NCBI GenBank assembly: GCA_938020505.1
Contig: CALIHR010000059.1
Location: 1 to 5,668 of the forward strand
Origin: an uncultured Actinobaculum sp.
GTDB lineage: Bacteria; Actinomycetota; Actinomycetes; Actinomycetales; Actinomycetaceae
Direction of reading: 5' to 3'
Length of the DNA: 5,668 nt
Position numbers and translations under genes: made by a program. How positions within the stretch are numbered: position 1 is the first letter of the stretch; every line of letters starts with the position of its first letter. Under the pieces are notes generated by a model. The model had not been told where the DNA came from, ran no database searches, and saw nothing but the letters and a program-made list of their open reading frames with translations. Shown piece by piece: positions 1 through 5,668 of this stretch.

Positions 1-2843
1 GCGGTTGTCGGCGCTTTGGTTCCGGGCAGCTGTGAGGCGTCCGTCCAGTCGTGCAGCACGGAGGTCTTCCCGTTCGGTGAGACCGCGAGGATGCGCGCCT
101 GCCGCCGGCCCTCCACGCCGCCTGAGACCTCGACCGTCACAGGGGACTTCGAACCGCGCACGAGTTTGTCCGCATGTCGCAAAACCGCCTTAAGAGGCGT
201 ATAGGAATGCAACTGCCTCGCCGGATCCATGCCTGCTTTGGACATCTGCACGGAGACGAGATTCCACGCCGCAGTCCCAGGCGCCGCCGCCACGTAGACT
301 TTCACCTTGCCGGTGCCGGTCCCGCTAGCGCCATCCAGTCGGAATTCCTTCAGGGTGGACGGCAGAACCAAATATTCCGGGAAAACGCCGTACACGTAGG
401 ACACGGACGTCATACCTTCGCCGAAATAAGCGGATTTCGGCTCGCCGCTGCGGAAATTAGTCGAGTCGGTGAATCTTCCGTCGATGCCGCGGCGCACGAT
501 GAGGCGTACGGGCATCGTCCCGGAAAAGCAATCTTGGGCGATCTCACGGATGTTCGTGCCGAACTCAACCTCGCGCAAACCGGTAGACGCGAAGCCGTCG
601 ACGTACTCGAGGCTTTGAGGGAATTTCACTTCTGTCAGCGCGGACGCACCGTAGAAGGCGTCTCCCTCAATGCGCTTAAGCCCCTCGGGCAGAACGACCT
701 TCGCCAACTTCGCGTTCTCGCTGAAGGCTCCCCTGTCGATCTGCACAGTTCCCCGCCGAACCGCATACTCGATCGAAGAGTTCCCGCTCGGAGAAAGAGT
801 CAGATGCAACCCATCAGCACGCTTCGTATAAAGGACATTACCGTACACGAAAAATACGGAATTAACAGCGGAAACCGTGAGATTTTTGAGATTACGAGTA
901 TGGTAAAATGCATTTTGACCCAAAGACGTCAACTTAGCTCCAATATGAACTTTCTTTAATTTGTCATTGGACCAAAAGGCGTGCTCTTCGATGCTCGTGA
1001 CAGAGTCGGGGATGACGAGGTCAACTATAGATGTCCGTCCGAAACCGTAGTCTTTGATAGTTGTGAGTCTTCCAAGCTCAGGACGCATATTCACATATGT
1101 GAGCTTGCCATTATGACTGAAGGCCATGGTGCCCACCGTAATCGTTCCGCCGAGATCCACGCTCACAAGACTCGATATGGCGCTGAAAGCCCACATCTCT
1201 ACTGTTTCGACACATTTAGGAAGATTTACCGATGTTAGAGCCGTTAATCGGAATGCTTCATTCCCTATACGTTTTAATGTCGAAGGAAAGGAGACGTTCA
1301 TAATTTTCACTTCGTGAAAAGCCTTATTAGAGATTTCTCTGACGCCTTCGGGTATCGAATAGGAACTGACACCCCGTTTCCACGCGGCCGGGAAGGCGAT
1401 GAGCTTCGTCTTGTCCTTGTTGTACAGCACTCCGTCGACACTGGTGTAGTTGAGGGCGTCGTCCTTGACCTGTATCTCGGAGAGCTTCGGCGTACTGACG
1501 AAAGCCCCCACGAGGATATCCGCGCGGACGTTCTTCCCTATGAGAATCCGCTTCAAGGATGTAGCATGCGAGAAAGCCTCCGAAGCGATCGTCTGGACGG
1601 AGTCGGGAATGTCGATCTCCTCCACTGGAGTCAGCACGAACGCTCTAGCCCCCACGTGCTTGAGACCTTCGTTGAGGGTGATTTTTTCGACCTTCGAGCC
1701 GCTCAAGAAGCCGTCGCCGACGGAGATCACTCCCTTCGGCAGGGAGAACTCCGTGAAAGCGGTACCAGAGAACGCCCCGGCTCCGATCTCGGTCAGCTTG
1801 GACGGCAGGCCGACGCCTGCTCTCTTTCCTCCGCGGCCAATGAGCGTGAAGTCGGACAGTTCCCCATTCGACTTGAAAGCCCTTTGGCCGATGCGCGTCA
1901 CGCTGTCCGACAGCGTCACCTTCGCCAGTTTTGCGCAGTGGCGAAAAGCGTCGTCGGGGATCTCGGTCAGCCCCGCCGGGAGGGAGATCTCCCGCATCGA
2001 GCAGCTTTGAAAAGCCCCCGGTGCGATCTTGGTGACGGAGCGAGGCAACGTCAACGACATGAGCTTCCGATCTTCGGATACCACGGAGGAACCGACGCTC
2101 GCCAGCCTACTCGGATTGACGTCGGTGTCCTCGAAAGCGATCTCCTTCAAATTCGGAGCTTTGGCGAATGCCTGGTCGCCGATCGATGAAACGGAAGCGG
2201 GGACGTGGATCCTCTCCACGTTCCGCAGGAAGAAGGCGTTTCCGTCGATCGCCGTCACACCGCCGGGAATCCTCACGTCCGGCGAGGACCCCTTGTATCC
2301 GAGGAGAACGCCGGAATCGACGATGAAGCCCCCGGCATCGCCCGGACGCACTCTGATGAGAGCAGAGGCGGTGTACGTCCAGCTGCCCGACGTCGCGGCC
2401 GCCGTAACGGTCGCGTCACCGGAGGCGTTCTTGGCTTCGAGCCTGACCTGGTCGCCCTTGGCGGTGATGGGCTTGACGGTGACGATCGGGTTGGAACTCG
2501 TCCACGTCAACTTCGCCCGCCTCAATGAACGCGAGAGGCGGGCCGTCAGCGTATCGCTGCTTCCACTGGCGATGGCTAGCCTTGTGGTGGACAGGTTGAC
2601 GGTCGGCTTCCCGCTGGGAGACTTCATTCGACCCTCTCGAATGCTCTGCGCGGAAACCGCGGTTGGGTTCGCCCTCACGGCGGACGCGTGGCCGCGAGCG
2701 GTGGAAGCCGCCGCGGCCGCCGCCTCGCCGGCGAAGGCCCTGTGCTGGGCGGATACGTGCGATCGCGCTGGGGCGAATCCGAAGCAGCTGCCGACGACCG
2801 TTACGATGCAGGCCAGCCAAAGCCGGGAAAGACGTGTACCCAT
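1..2843 (-). CDS. BspA-like leucine-rich-repeat secreted surface protein, copy A (3' end outside window)
   Basis: Reading the minus strand from the ATG at 2843-2841 gives 947 codons with no stop before the left edge, so the gene is intact as far as seen but lacks its C-terminus. Layout: signal peptide (residues 1 to about 26-38), Ala-rich linker, Big_2-like Ig domain (about 78-167), LRR_5/BspA-like repeats (about 173-836), and a C-terminal module (about 847-939) nearly identical to that of copy B. By analogy the missing part should carry Pro/Ser linkers and a sorting signal. The start is supported by the signal peptide directly after the ATG and by its position three bases after the stop of copy B; no good Shine-Dalgarno precedes it. 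It is a paralog of copy B, roughly half identical by eye in the LRRs. Unlike copy B it has four cysteines in the mature part (near SCSM, RHCAKL, KCVE and DCFS). An adhesin or host-interaction role is inferred from the family, not shown. Confidence 0.95.
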   Translation of the reverse strand, partial: MGTRLSRLWLACIVTVVGSCFGFAPARSHVSAQHRAFAGEAAAAAASTARGHASAVRANPTAVSAQSIREGRMKSPSGKPTVNLSTTRLAIASGSSDTLTARLSRSLRRAKLTWTSSNPIVTVKPITAKGDQVRLEAKNASGDATVTAAATSGSWTYTASALIRVRPGDAGGFIVDSGVLLGYKGSSPDVRIPGGVTAIDGNAFFLRNVERIHVPASVSSIGDQAFAKAPNLKEIAFEDTDVNPSRLASVGSSVVSEDRKLMSLTLPRSVTKIAPGAFQSCSMREISLPAGLTEIPDDAFRHCAKLAKVTLSDSVTRIGQRAFKSNGELSDFTLIGRGGKRAGVGLPSKLTEIGAGAFSGTAFTEFSLPKGVISVGDGFLSGSKVEKITLNEGLKHVGARAFVLTPVEEIDIPDSVQTIASEAFSHATSLKRILIGKNVRADILVGAFVSTPKLSEIQVKDDALNYTSVDGVLYNKDKTKLIAFPAAWKRGVSSYSIPEGVREISNKAFHEVKIMNVSFPSTLKRIGNEAFRLTALTSVNLPKCVETVEMWAFSAISSLVSVDLGGTITVGTMAFSHNGKLTYVNMRPELGRLTTIKDYGFGRTSIVDLVIPDSVTSIEEHAFWSNDKLKKVHIGAKLTSLGQNAFYHTRNLKNLTVSAVNSVFFVYGNVLYTKRADGLHLTLSPSGNSSIEYAVRRGTVQIDRGAFSENAKLAKVVLPEGLKRIEGDAFYGASALTEVKFPQSLEYVDGFASTGLREVEFGTNIREIAQDCFSGTMPVRLIVRRGIDGRFTDSTNFRSGEPKSAYFGEGMTSVSYVYGVFPEYLVLPSTLKEFRLDGASGTGTGKVKVYVAAAPGTAAWNLVSVQMSKAGMDPARQLHSYTPLKAVLRHADKLVRGSKSPVTVEVSGGVEGRRQARILAVSPNGKTSVLHDWTDASQLPGTKAPTT
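27..370 (-). repeat. Near-identical C-terminal module repeat, copy in gene A
   Basis: This tract matches 3759-4099 in copy B in direct orientation, at an offset of 3,732 bases falling to 3,729 after a 3-base indel. I counted about 24 mismatches over the first roughly 280 bases, or about 90% identity, and a 30-base identical run at 341-370 versus 4070-4099. The encoded protein includes AAAPGTAAWNLVS, MDPARQLHSYTPLKAVLR and LVRGSKSPVTVEVSGGV. It looks like a small beta-rich domain before the wall-spanning linker; its function is unknown. Confidence 0.9.
336..2327 (-). other. LRR_5/BspA-like solenoid of copy A
   Basis: About 660 residues made of units of roughly 20-24 residues of the form 'L..I.LP.SV..IG..AF....L..I'. 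Clear examples are IPGGVTAIDGNAFF, LPRSVTKIAPGAF, IPDSVQTIASEAF and VLPEGLKRIEGDAF. Three units are opened by a 'GVLY.K' type module (2232-2327, 1317-1451 and 723-863), a feature typical of BspA-like proteins. The DNA changes from GC-rich at both ends to AT-rich in the middle (about 790-1340). Confidence 0.9.
2340..2611 (-). other. Bacterial Ig-like (Big_2-type) domain in copy A
   Basis: Residues about 78-167 carry alternating hydrophobic strands and the core motif LTWTSSNPIVTVKP, close to the 'W.SSNP.VATV' signature of Big_2 (invasin/intimin-like) domains. A Gly/Ala/Thr-rich closing part (ASGDATVTAAATSG) and a final strand (SALIRVRP) follow. Such domains commonly act as spacers or stalks in surface proteins. 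It sits between the Ala-rich linker and the first LRR. The matching part of copy B lies outside the window. Confidence 0.7.
2748..2843 (-). other. Sec signal peptide of copy A
   Basis: The first residues are MGTRLSRLWLACIVTVVGSC, followed by FGFAPA. They form a short basic n-region (Arg4, Arg7), a hydrophobic core and small residues suited to signal peptidase I. Possible cut sites are after APA (residue 26), VSA (32) or AFA (38). VVGSC also loosely fits a lipobox with Cys20. A lipoprotein is less likely if the protein ends in a sorting signal like copy B, but that end of copy A is not visible. Confidence 0.75.
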
Positions 2844-2849
2844 TTTTCA
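2841..2849 (-). promoter_or_regulatory. Gene junction TGA-AAA-ATG, probable translational coupling
   Basis: On the minus strand, copy B ends in TGA and copy A starts with ATG after only AAA. The nearest purine-rich GGAA is about 13 bases before the ATG, too far for a normal ribosome binding site. No promoter or terminator can fit in the gap. The arrangement suggests one mRNA, with ribosomes finishing copy B and reinitiating on copy A. The coupling mechanism is inferred; the spacing is seen directly. Confidence 0.75.
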
Positions 2850-5668
2850 GTTCGCGTTCCGCGCACGCCTGCGCAATGCCAGTCCACCGCCGAGGAGAAG
2901 CGCTGCGAGAGCCGCCATCGTCTTCACGGTCGCACCGCTTTTGACGAGACGGCCTTCTCTGGCCGGACGCTCGGTTGGCCTCCCAGCGCTCGCCGTACGC
3001 TTCGCCTCGGCCTGCCGACCCTGGACAGCATACGTCTGCACGGGGGCAGCCGGGCCCGCAGAGGCGGCAGCTCGGCCGGATGCGGAGGGTCCATCCGCTC
3101 GACCAGTGGACGACGGCGAAGGTCCGGGAAGCACCTGCTGCGAGGGGCCCGGCTGAGCGGTCGGCTGGCTCGTGGGCACCGGCGACGGCGCCGAAGTTCG
3201 GGGCGCCGTCGGAGTCGGAGACGCCGACGGCGTAGGAGCCGAGGGCGTGGGCGAGTTCGGAGTCGAGGGCTTGGGAGCGGGAACGCCGGTGACGTCCGTG
3301 CGCACGGTGTACCCGGTTTCGTCGCGGACCTCGAGTTTCAGGCTCGAGCCATCGGCGGGCACCGTTATCTCGGCTGTGAATCCGTAGGCGGGATCGCCGG
3401 TTCCCTGGTCTTGGGGAGACGCCGGGGTGTCCGCGGAGGAGGGGGAGGGCGAAGGGGAAGCCTCGCTGGGGCTCGGGCTCTGCTGAGTGACCCCTCCTGT
3501 GGGGGTCTCACTCGGTGCAGGCGACTGTCCGGTGGGTTTGCCGGAGGGGCTCCCGCTCGGCGTCGAAGGATTCGACGAAGCCTGCGACGAGCTCGTCCCA
3601 CTGGGCGCTGCCGTGTCACTCGGTGAGACCGCATTACTCGGTGAGGCCGCTCCGCTCGGCGCAGTCGGGCCGTCCGCCAGTTTGAGCGACGCCTTCCGGG
3701 CGATGGCGGCCCTTCCGCCGTTCACCGCGGTTGTGCGCGCAGACGCCGTGGCGGACGGCAGCTGTGAGGCGTCCGTCCAGTCGTGCAACACGGAGGTCTT
3801 CCCGGTCGGTGAGACCGCGAGGATGCGCGCCTGCCGCCGACCGTTCACACCGCCCGAGACCTCGACCGTCACAGGGGACTTCGAGCCGCGCACGAGTTTG
3901 TCCGCGTTGCGCAAGACCGCCTTGAGGGGCGTATAGGAGTGCAGCTGTCTCGCCGGATCCATGCCTATTTTGGACATCTGCCCGGAGACGAGATTCCATG
4001 CCGCAGTCCCGGGCGCCGCCGCAATGTAGACGTCCTTCATACTCAGGTCGGTAGTCCATGGCCGCAGCCGGAATTCCTTCAGGGTGGACGGCAGAACCAT
4101 GATCTTCGGGAGATCTCCGTTTTCGTAGACGACGTTGGTCATGCCCTCTCCGAAATAAGCGGATTTCTGCTTTCCAGGCTTGTCAAGGGATGCAGATGAA
4201 TCAGTGAACTTTCCGTTGATTCCACCACGCACGATTATGCGTTCGGGCATCCCATCGAAAAAAGAATTATAGGCAATTTCACGGATGTGCGTACCGAACT
4301 CAACTTCGCGGAAAAAGCTTGAAATATAACCGTCGACGTATTCGAGGCTTTCGGGAAAGTTCACATTGACCAGAGAATTCGAGCGATAGAAGGCTTGCTG
4401 CCCAACGCGCTTGAGTCCCTCTGGAAGAATGATCTTCACGAGTTTCTTATGGCCGCTGAAGGCTTCCTCGTCGATTTGCACGGTTCCCTTTCGGACAGAG
4501 TATTCGGATGCCGTAGCGCTGTTGTAAGATCTGATAAGATGCAACCCGTCATTACGCTTTGCGTACAGCGAGTTACGATCGGCTGAATAGACAGGATTGG
4601 CCGCCGATACGGTGAGTTCTCTAAAAGTTAGCGGAAAACGACCGTAGCCGTCATCGTCATCGAAAGCTTCCGGATCGAAGGTTCTCATTCCGGCGCCGAT
4701 GTGGACTTTCGTGAGTTTTCTACTATATCCGAAAGCAAGATAGCCAAGTTCGGTCACGGAATCGGGAATCGTGAGTGTGGTAAGCGGTACACCGAAGAAA
4801 CCATTGCCTTCGATCTCAGTGAGGCGGCCGAGGTCAGGACGCAAGTTCACCTGTGTCAAATGATCGGCATGGTAGAATGTAGAGGAACCTATCTTTATAG
4901 TTCCACCCAAATCAACGCTTTTTAAGGATGAAATCTCGTAAAAAGCACTATCTCCTATAGTTTCGAAACTATTTGGGAGAGTTAAGTCGGTAAGAGTCGT
5001 TTTCGCGAATGCATATTCGCGTATATGTTTTAACGTAGCGGGAAAAGTAACTTTCGTTATCTTTGCTTTTTCAAATGCGTAAGCAGAAATTTCAGTGACG
5101 CCTTCAGGTACCGTATAAGTATTGAATCCCTGTTTACGCATAGCAGGAAATGCGATCAGCTTAGTTTTCTTCTTATCGAACAAAACTCCTTCAACGCTTG
5201 TATAGTTGACTGAACTGTTCTTAACATGTATTTCAGTGAGCTTCGGAGTATCGTTAAAGGCCTGAAGAAGAAGATCCGCTCCCACATTGTCGCCTATGCG
5301 AACACGCTTGAGAGATGGCATATCCACGAAGGCGTGAAAGCCGACCGTCTGGACGGAATCGGGAATGGTGATATCCTCGACGTCGGACTCCCCGAAGACA
5401 TAGGAGCCCAGGCGCTTGAGCCCCTCGTTGAGGGTGATCTTCTTGAGCTTCGACCAGCGCCAGACTCCGTCGTCAATGGATGTGACGCTCGAGGGCAGAG
5501 ATATGTCCCTGATGCCGCTCGAGGCGAAGGCGCCTTCCTTGATTTCGGCGAGTTTGGAGGGCAGGCCGGCGCCCAGCTCCTTCTCTCCGGAGCCGATGCG
5601 CGCGAACGCGGACAGCGCGCGGTCGGATTCGAAGGCTCTGGGGCCGATGCGCGTAACGCCGTCGGACA
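2847..5668 (-). CDS. BspA-like leucine-rich-repeat cell-wall-anchored surface protein, copy B (5' end outside window)
   Basis: The frame is open from the right edge to the TGA at 2847-2849 and gives 939 visible residues. The N-terminus is missing: alignment with copy A puts the first visible residues (SDGVTRIGPRAF) near residue 312, so the whole protein should be about 1,250 aa. Domains in order are an LRR_5/BspA-like solenoid (to about 4065), a conserved module rich in probable beta strands (4038-3756), a Pro/Ser/Thr-rich linker, a short beta-like segment, a second Pro/Ser/Ala-rich linker, and a sorting signal. BspA-like LRR proteins are typically adhesins; Tannerella forsythia BspA binds fibronectin and fibrinogen. 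The ligand here is unknown. The GTG at 5327 is an internal valine, not the start, because repeats homologous to copy A continue upstream in frame. The visible protein has no cysteine. The middle (about 4170-5260) is AT-rich, while both ends are GC-rich. The stop lies three bases before the start of copy A. Confidence 0.95.
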   Translation of the reverse strand, partial: SDGVTRIGPRAFESDRALSAFARIGSGEKELGAGLPSKLAEIKEGAFASSGIRDISLPSSVTSIDDGVWRWSKLKKITLNEGLKRLGSYVFGESDVEDITIPDSVQTVGFHAFVDMPSLKRVRIGDNVGADLLLQAFNDTPKLTEIHVKNSSVNYTSVEGVLFDKKKTKLIAFPAMRKQGFNTYTVPEGVTEISAYAFEKAKITKVTFPATLKHIREYAFAKTTLTDLTLPNSFETIGDSAFYEISSLKSVDLGGTIKIGSSTFYHADHLTQVNLRPDLGRLTEIEGNGFFGVPLTTLTIPDSVTELGYLAFGYSRKLTKVHIGAGMRTFDPEAFDDDDGYGRFPLTFRELTVSAANPVYSADRNSLYAKRNDGLHLIRSYNSATASEYSVRKGTVQIDEEAFSGHKKLVKIILPEGLKRVGQQAFYRSNSLVNVNFPESLEYVDGYISSFFREVEFGTHIREIAYNSFFDGMPERIIVRGGINGKFTDSSASLDKPGKQKSAYFGEGMTNVVYENGDLPKIMVLPSTLKEFRLRPWTTDLSMKDVYIAAAPGTAAWNLVSGQMSKIGMDPARQLHSYTPLKAVLRNADKLVRGSKSPVTVEVSGGVNGRRQARILAVSPTGKTSVLHDWTDASQLPSATASARTTAVNGGRAAIARKASLKLADGPTAPSGAASPSNAVSPSDTAAPSGTSSSQASSNPSTPSGSPSGKPTGQSPAPSETPTGGVTQQSPSPSEASPSPSPSSADTPASPQDQGTGDPAYGFTAEITVPADGSSLKLEVRDETGYTVRTDVTGVPAPKPSTPNSPTPSAPTPSASPTPTAPRTSAPSPVPTSQPTAQPGPSQQVLPGPSPSSTGRADGPSASGRAAASAGPAAPVQTYAVQGRQAEAKRTASAGRPTERPAREGRLVKSGATVKTMAALAALLLGGGLALRRRARNAN
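2850..2948 (-). other. C-terminal cell-wall sorting signal of copy B (LVKSG type)
   Basis: The last 33 residues show the three-part layout of a sortase signal: the pentapeptide LVKSG (2934-2948), a hydrophobic Ala/Leu/Gly stretch (TMAALAALLLGGGLAL) and an Arg-rich tail (RRRARNAN). The motif departs from canonical LPXTG at Pro2 (Val) and Thr4 (Ser), though actinobacterial class E sortases accept LAXTG-like motifs. If no sortase recognises it, the segment could instead act as a plain membrane anchor. No sortase gene lies in the window. Confidence 0.75.
2949..3284 (-). other. Second Pro/Ser/Thr-rich, then Ala-rich wall-spanning linker of copy B
   Basis: About 112 residues running directly up to the sorting signal. 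It starts Pro/Thr/Ser-rich (PKPSTPNSPTPSAPTPS) and becomes Ala/Arg/Gly-rich near the end (KRTASAGRPTERPAREGR). Its position next to the sorting motif is typical of the peptidoglycan-spanning region of sortase substrates. Confidence 0.85.
3285..3389 (-). other. Short ordered beta-like segment between linkers of copy B
   Basis: Thirty-five residues with alternating hydrophobic positions (AYGFTAEITVP, then LKLEVRDETGYTVRTDV). They stand out from the Pro/Ser-rich sequence on both sides and read like the last strands of an Ig-like sandwich. They could be the closing half of the domain that begins at SPVTVEVSGGV (near 3870), with the first linker inserted between the halves. This pairing is inference from pattern only. 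Confidence 0.5.
3390..3668 (-). other. First Pro/Ser/Thr-rich low-complexity linker of copy B
   Basis: About 93 residues dominated by Pro, Ser, Thr, Ala and Gly, with repeated SPS, PSG and PSE tripeptides and no predicted fold. Such segments usually span the cell wall or act as flexible, possibly glycosylated stalks. Both flanks are ordered-looking sequence: an Ala/Lys stretch towards the N-terminus and the AYGFTAEITVP segment towards the C-terminus. Confidence 0.85.
3759..4099 (-). repeat. Near-identical C-terminal module repeat, copy in gene B
   Basis: This is the partner of 27-370. At protein level it differs at only a few positions (GQMSKIG versus VQMSKAG, VLRN versus VLRH, GGVN versus GGVE, SPTG versus SPNG). 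It ends at DASQLP, after which the two genes diverge into different linkers. Two direct copies of this size and similarity are long enough to recombine, which would join or remove exactly one gene unit in frame. Confidence 0.9.
4065..5668 (-). other. LRR_5/BspA-like solenoid of copy B (N-terminal part outside window)
   Basis: This is the same repeat type as in copy A, for example LPSSVTSIDDGVW, IPDSVQTVGFHAF, VPEGVTEISAYAF, IPDSVTELGYLAF and LPEGLKRVGQQAF. Two 'GVLF.K'-type modules are visible at 5073-5210 (NYTSVEGVLFDKKKTKL) and, more degenerate, at 4458-4598 (NPVYSADRNSLYAKRNDGL). Compared with copy A, an Asp-rich insertion (DDDDGYGRF, about 4635-4661) lies in one inter-repeat loop. The repeats align with copy A along their whole length but are only about half identical by eye. 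Confidence 0.9.

Noticed and set aside
841..960. AT-rich tract as an internal promoter or intergenic region
   Set aside because: It is coding throughout in copy A, with LRR sequence continuing in frame. I saw no convincing -10/-35 pair.
174..2189. Several plus-strand open frames (174-959, 1314-2189, 1450-2010)
   Set aside because: All lie antisense to the LRR repeats of copy A, overlap each other and show no recognisable motifs. The minus-strand frame has clear repeats, a signal peptide and a paralog.
2416..2820. Minus-strand 134-codon open frame near the start of copy A
   Set aside because: It lies in another frame inside the signal peptide and Big_2 region of copy A, which is the supported frame.
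2748..2843. Copy A as a lipoprotein (VVGSC lipobox)
   Set aside because: The motif fits only loosely, signal peptidase I sites follow it, and the paralog is sortase-anchored. It is kept only as an alternative in the signal peptide entry.
2029..3156. Long plus-strand open frame of 375 codons
   Set aside because: It spans the end of copy B and the start of copy A on the opposite strand. Its translation is low-complexity Ala/Arg/Ser sequence without domains, as expected from an antisense shadow of GC-rich genes.
2688..3626. Plus-strand Arg/Gly-rich open frame of 312 codons
   Set aside because: It is the reverse reading of the Pro/Ser/Ala linkers and anchor of copy B; the Arg/Gly richness is an artefact of GC-rich low-complexity DNA.
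3090..3668. Low-complexity DNA resembling a tandem repeat or CRISPR-like array
   Set aside because: The short recurring triplets simply encode Pro/Ser/Thr linkers. There are no regular repeat-spacer units.
5325..5327. GTG as the start of copy B
   Set aside because: The frame stays open to the window edge, and LRR units homologous to copy A continue upstream of it, so it is an internal valine codon.

Overview
The window is almost entirely coding. It holds two very long, head-to-tail paralogous genes on the minus strand, both cut by the window edges. Each encodes a secreted surface protein built mainly of BspA-like leucine-rich repeats (LRR_5 type, with the recurring pattern of a Leu/Ile-rich strand, then 'P.SV..I...AF'). 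The upstream gene (copy B, 2847-5668) lacks its N-terminus here. The downstream gene (copy A, 1-2843) lacks its C-terminus. Because the two copies align, each fills in the part missing from the other.

Read together, the full architecture is: signal peptide, Ala-rich linker, a bacterial Ig-like (Big_2-type) domain, a long LRR solenoid interrupted by characteristic 'VLY.K' modules, a strongly conserved module with probable beta structure, Pro/Ser/Thr-rich wall-spanning linkers, and a C-terminal sortase-type sorting signal (LVKSG, hydrophobic stretch, Arg-rich tail). The only non-coding DNA between the genes is three bases (TGA-AAA-ATG). Copy A is therefore almost certainly translated from the same mRNA as copy B, probably by termination-reinitiation. 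No promoter, terminator, RNA gene, CRISPR array or insertion sequence is visible, and no stretch of 300 bases lacks a gene.

The organism is most likely a high-GC Gram-positive actinobacterium, perhaps a host-associated Actinomyces-like lineage. The reasons are the GC-rich ends of the genes (about 70-76% by hand count in three 120-base samples), the Ala/Pro/Ser-rich linkers and the actinobacterial-looking sorting signal. This is inference; no species can be named from the sequence. The central LRR blocks of both genes are far more AT-rich (about 37% GC in two 120-base samples), so each gene is a compositional mosaic.

The most interesting points are the mosaic composition at equivalent positions in both paralogs, the roughly 90% DNA identity of the C-terminal module against about half-identical LRR regions, the three-base gene junction without a clear Shine-Dalgarno site, the non-canonical LVKSG sorting motif, and a possible beta-sandwich domain split by a Pro/Ser linker. 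The two proteins could act as adhesins displaying different LRR surfaces on a common wall anchor, but their ligands cannot be read from the sequence.
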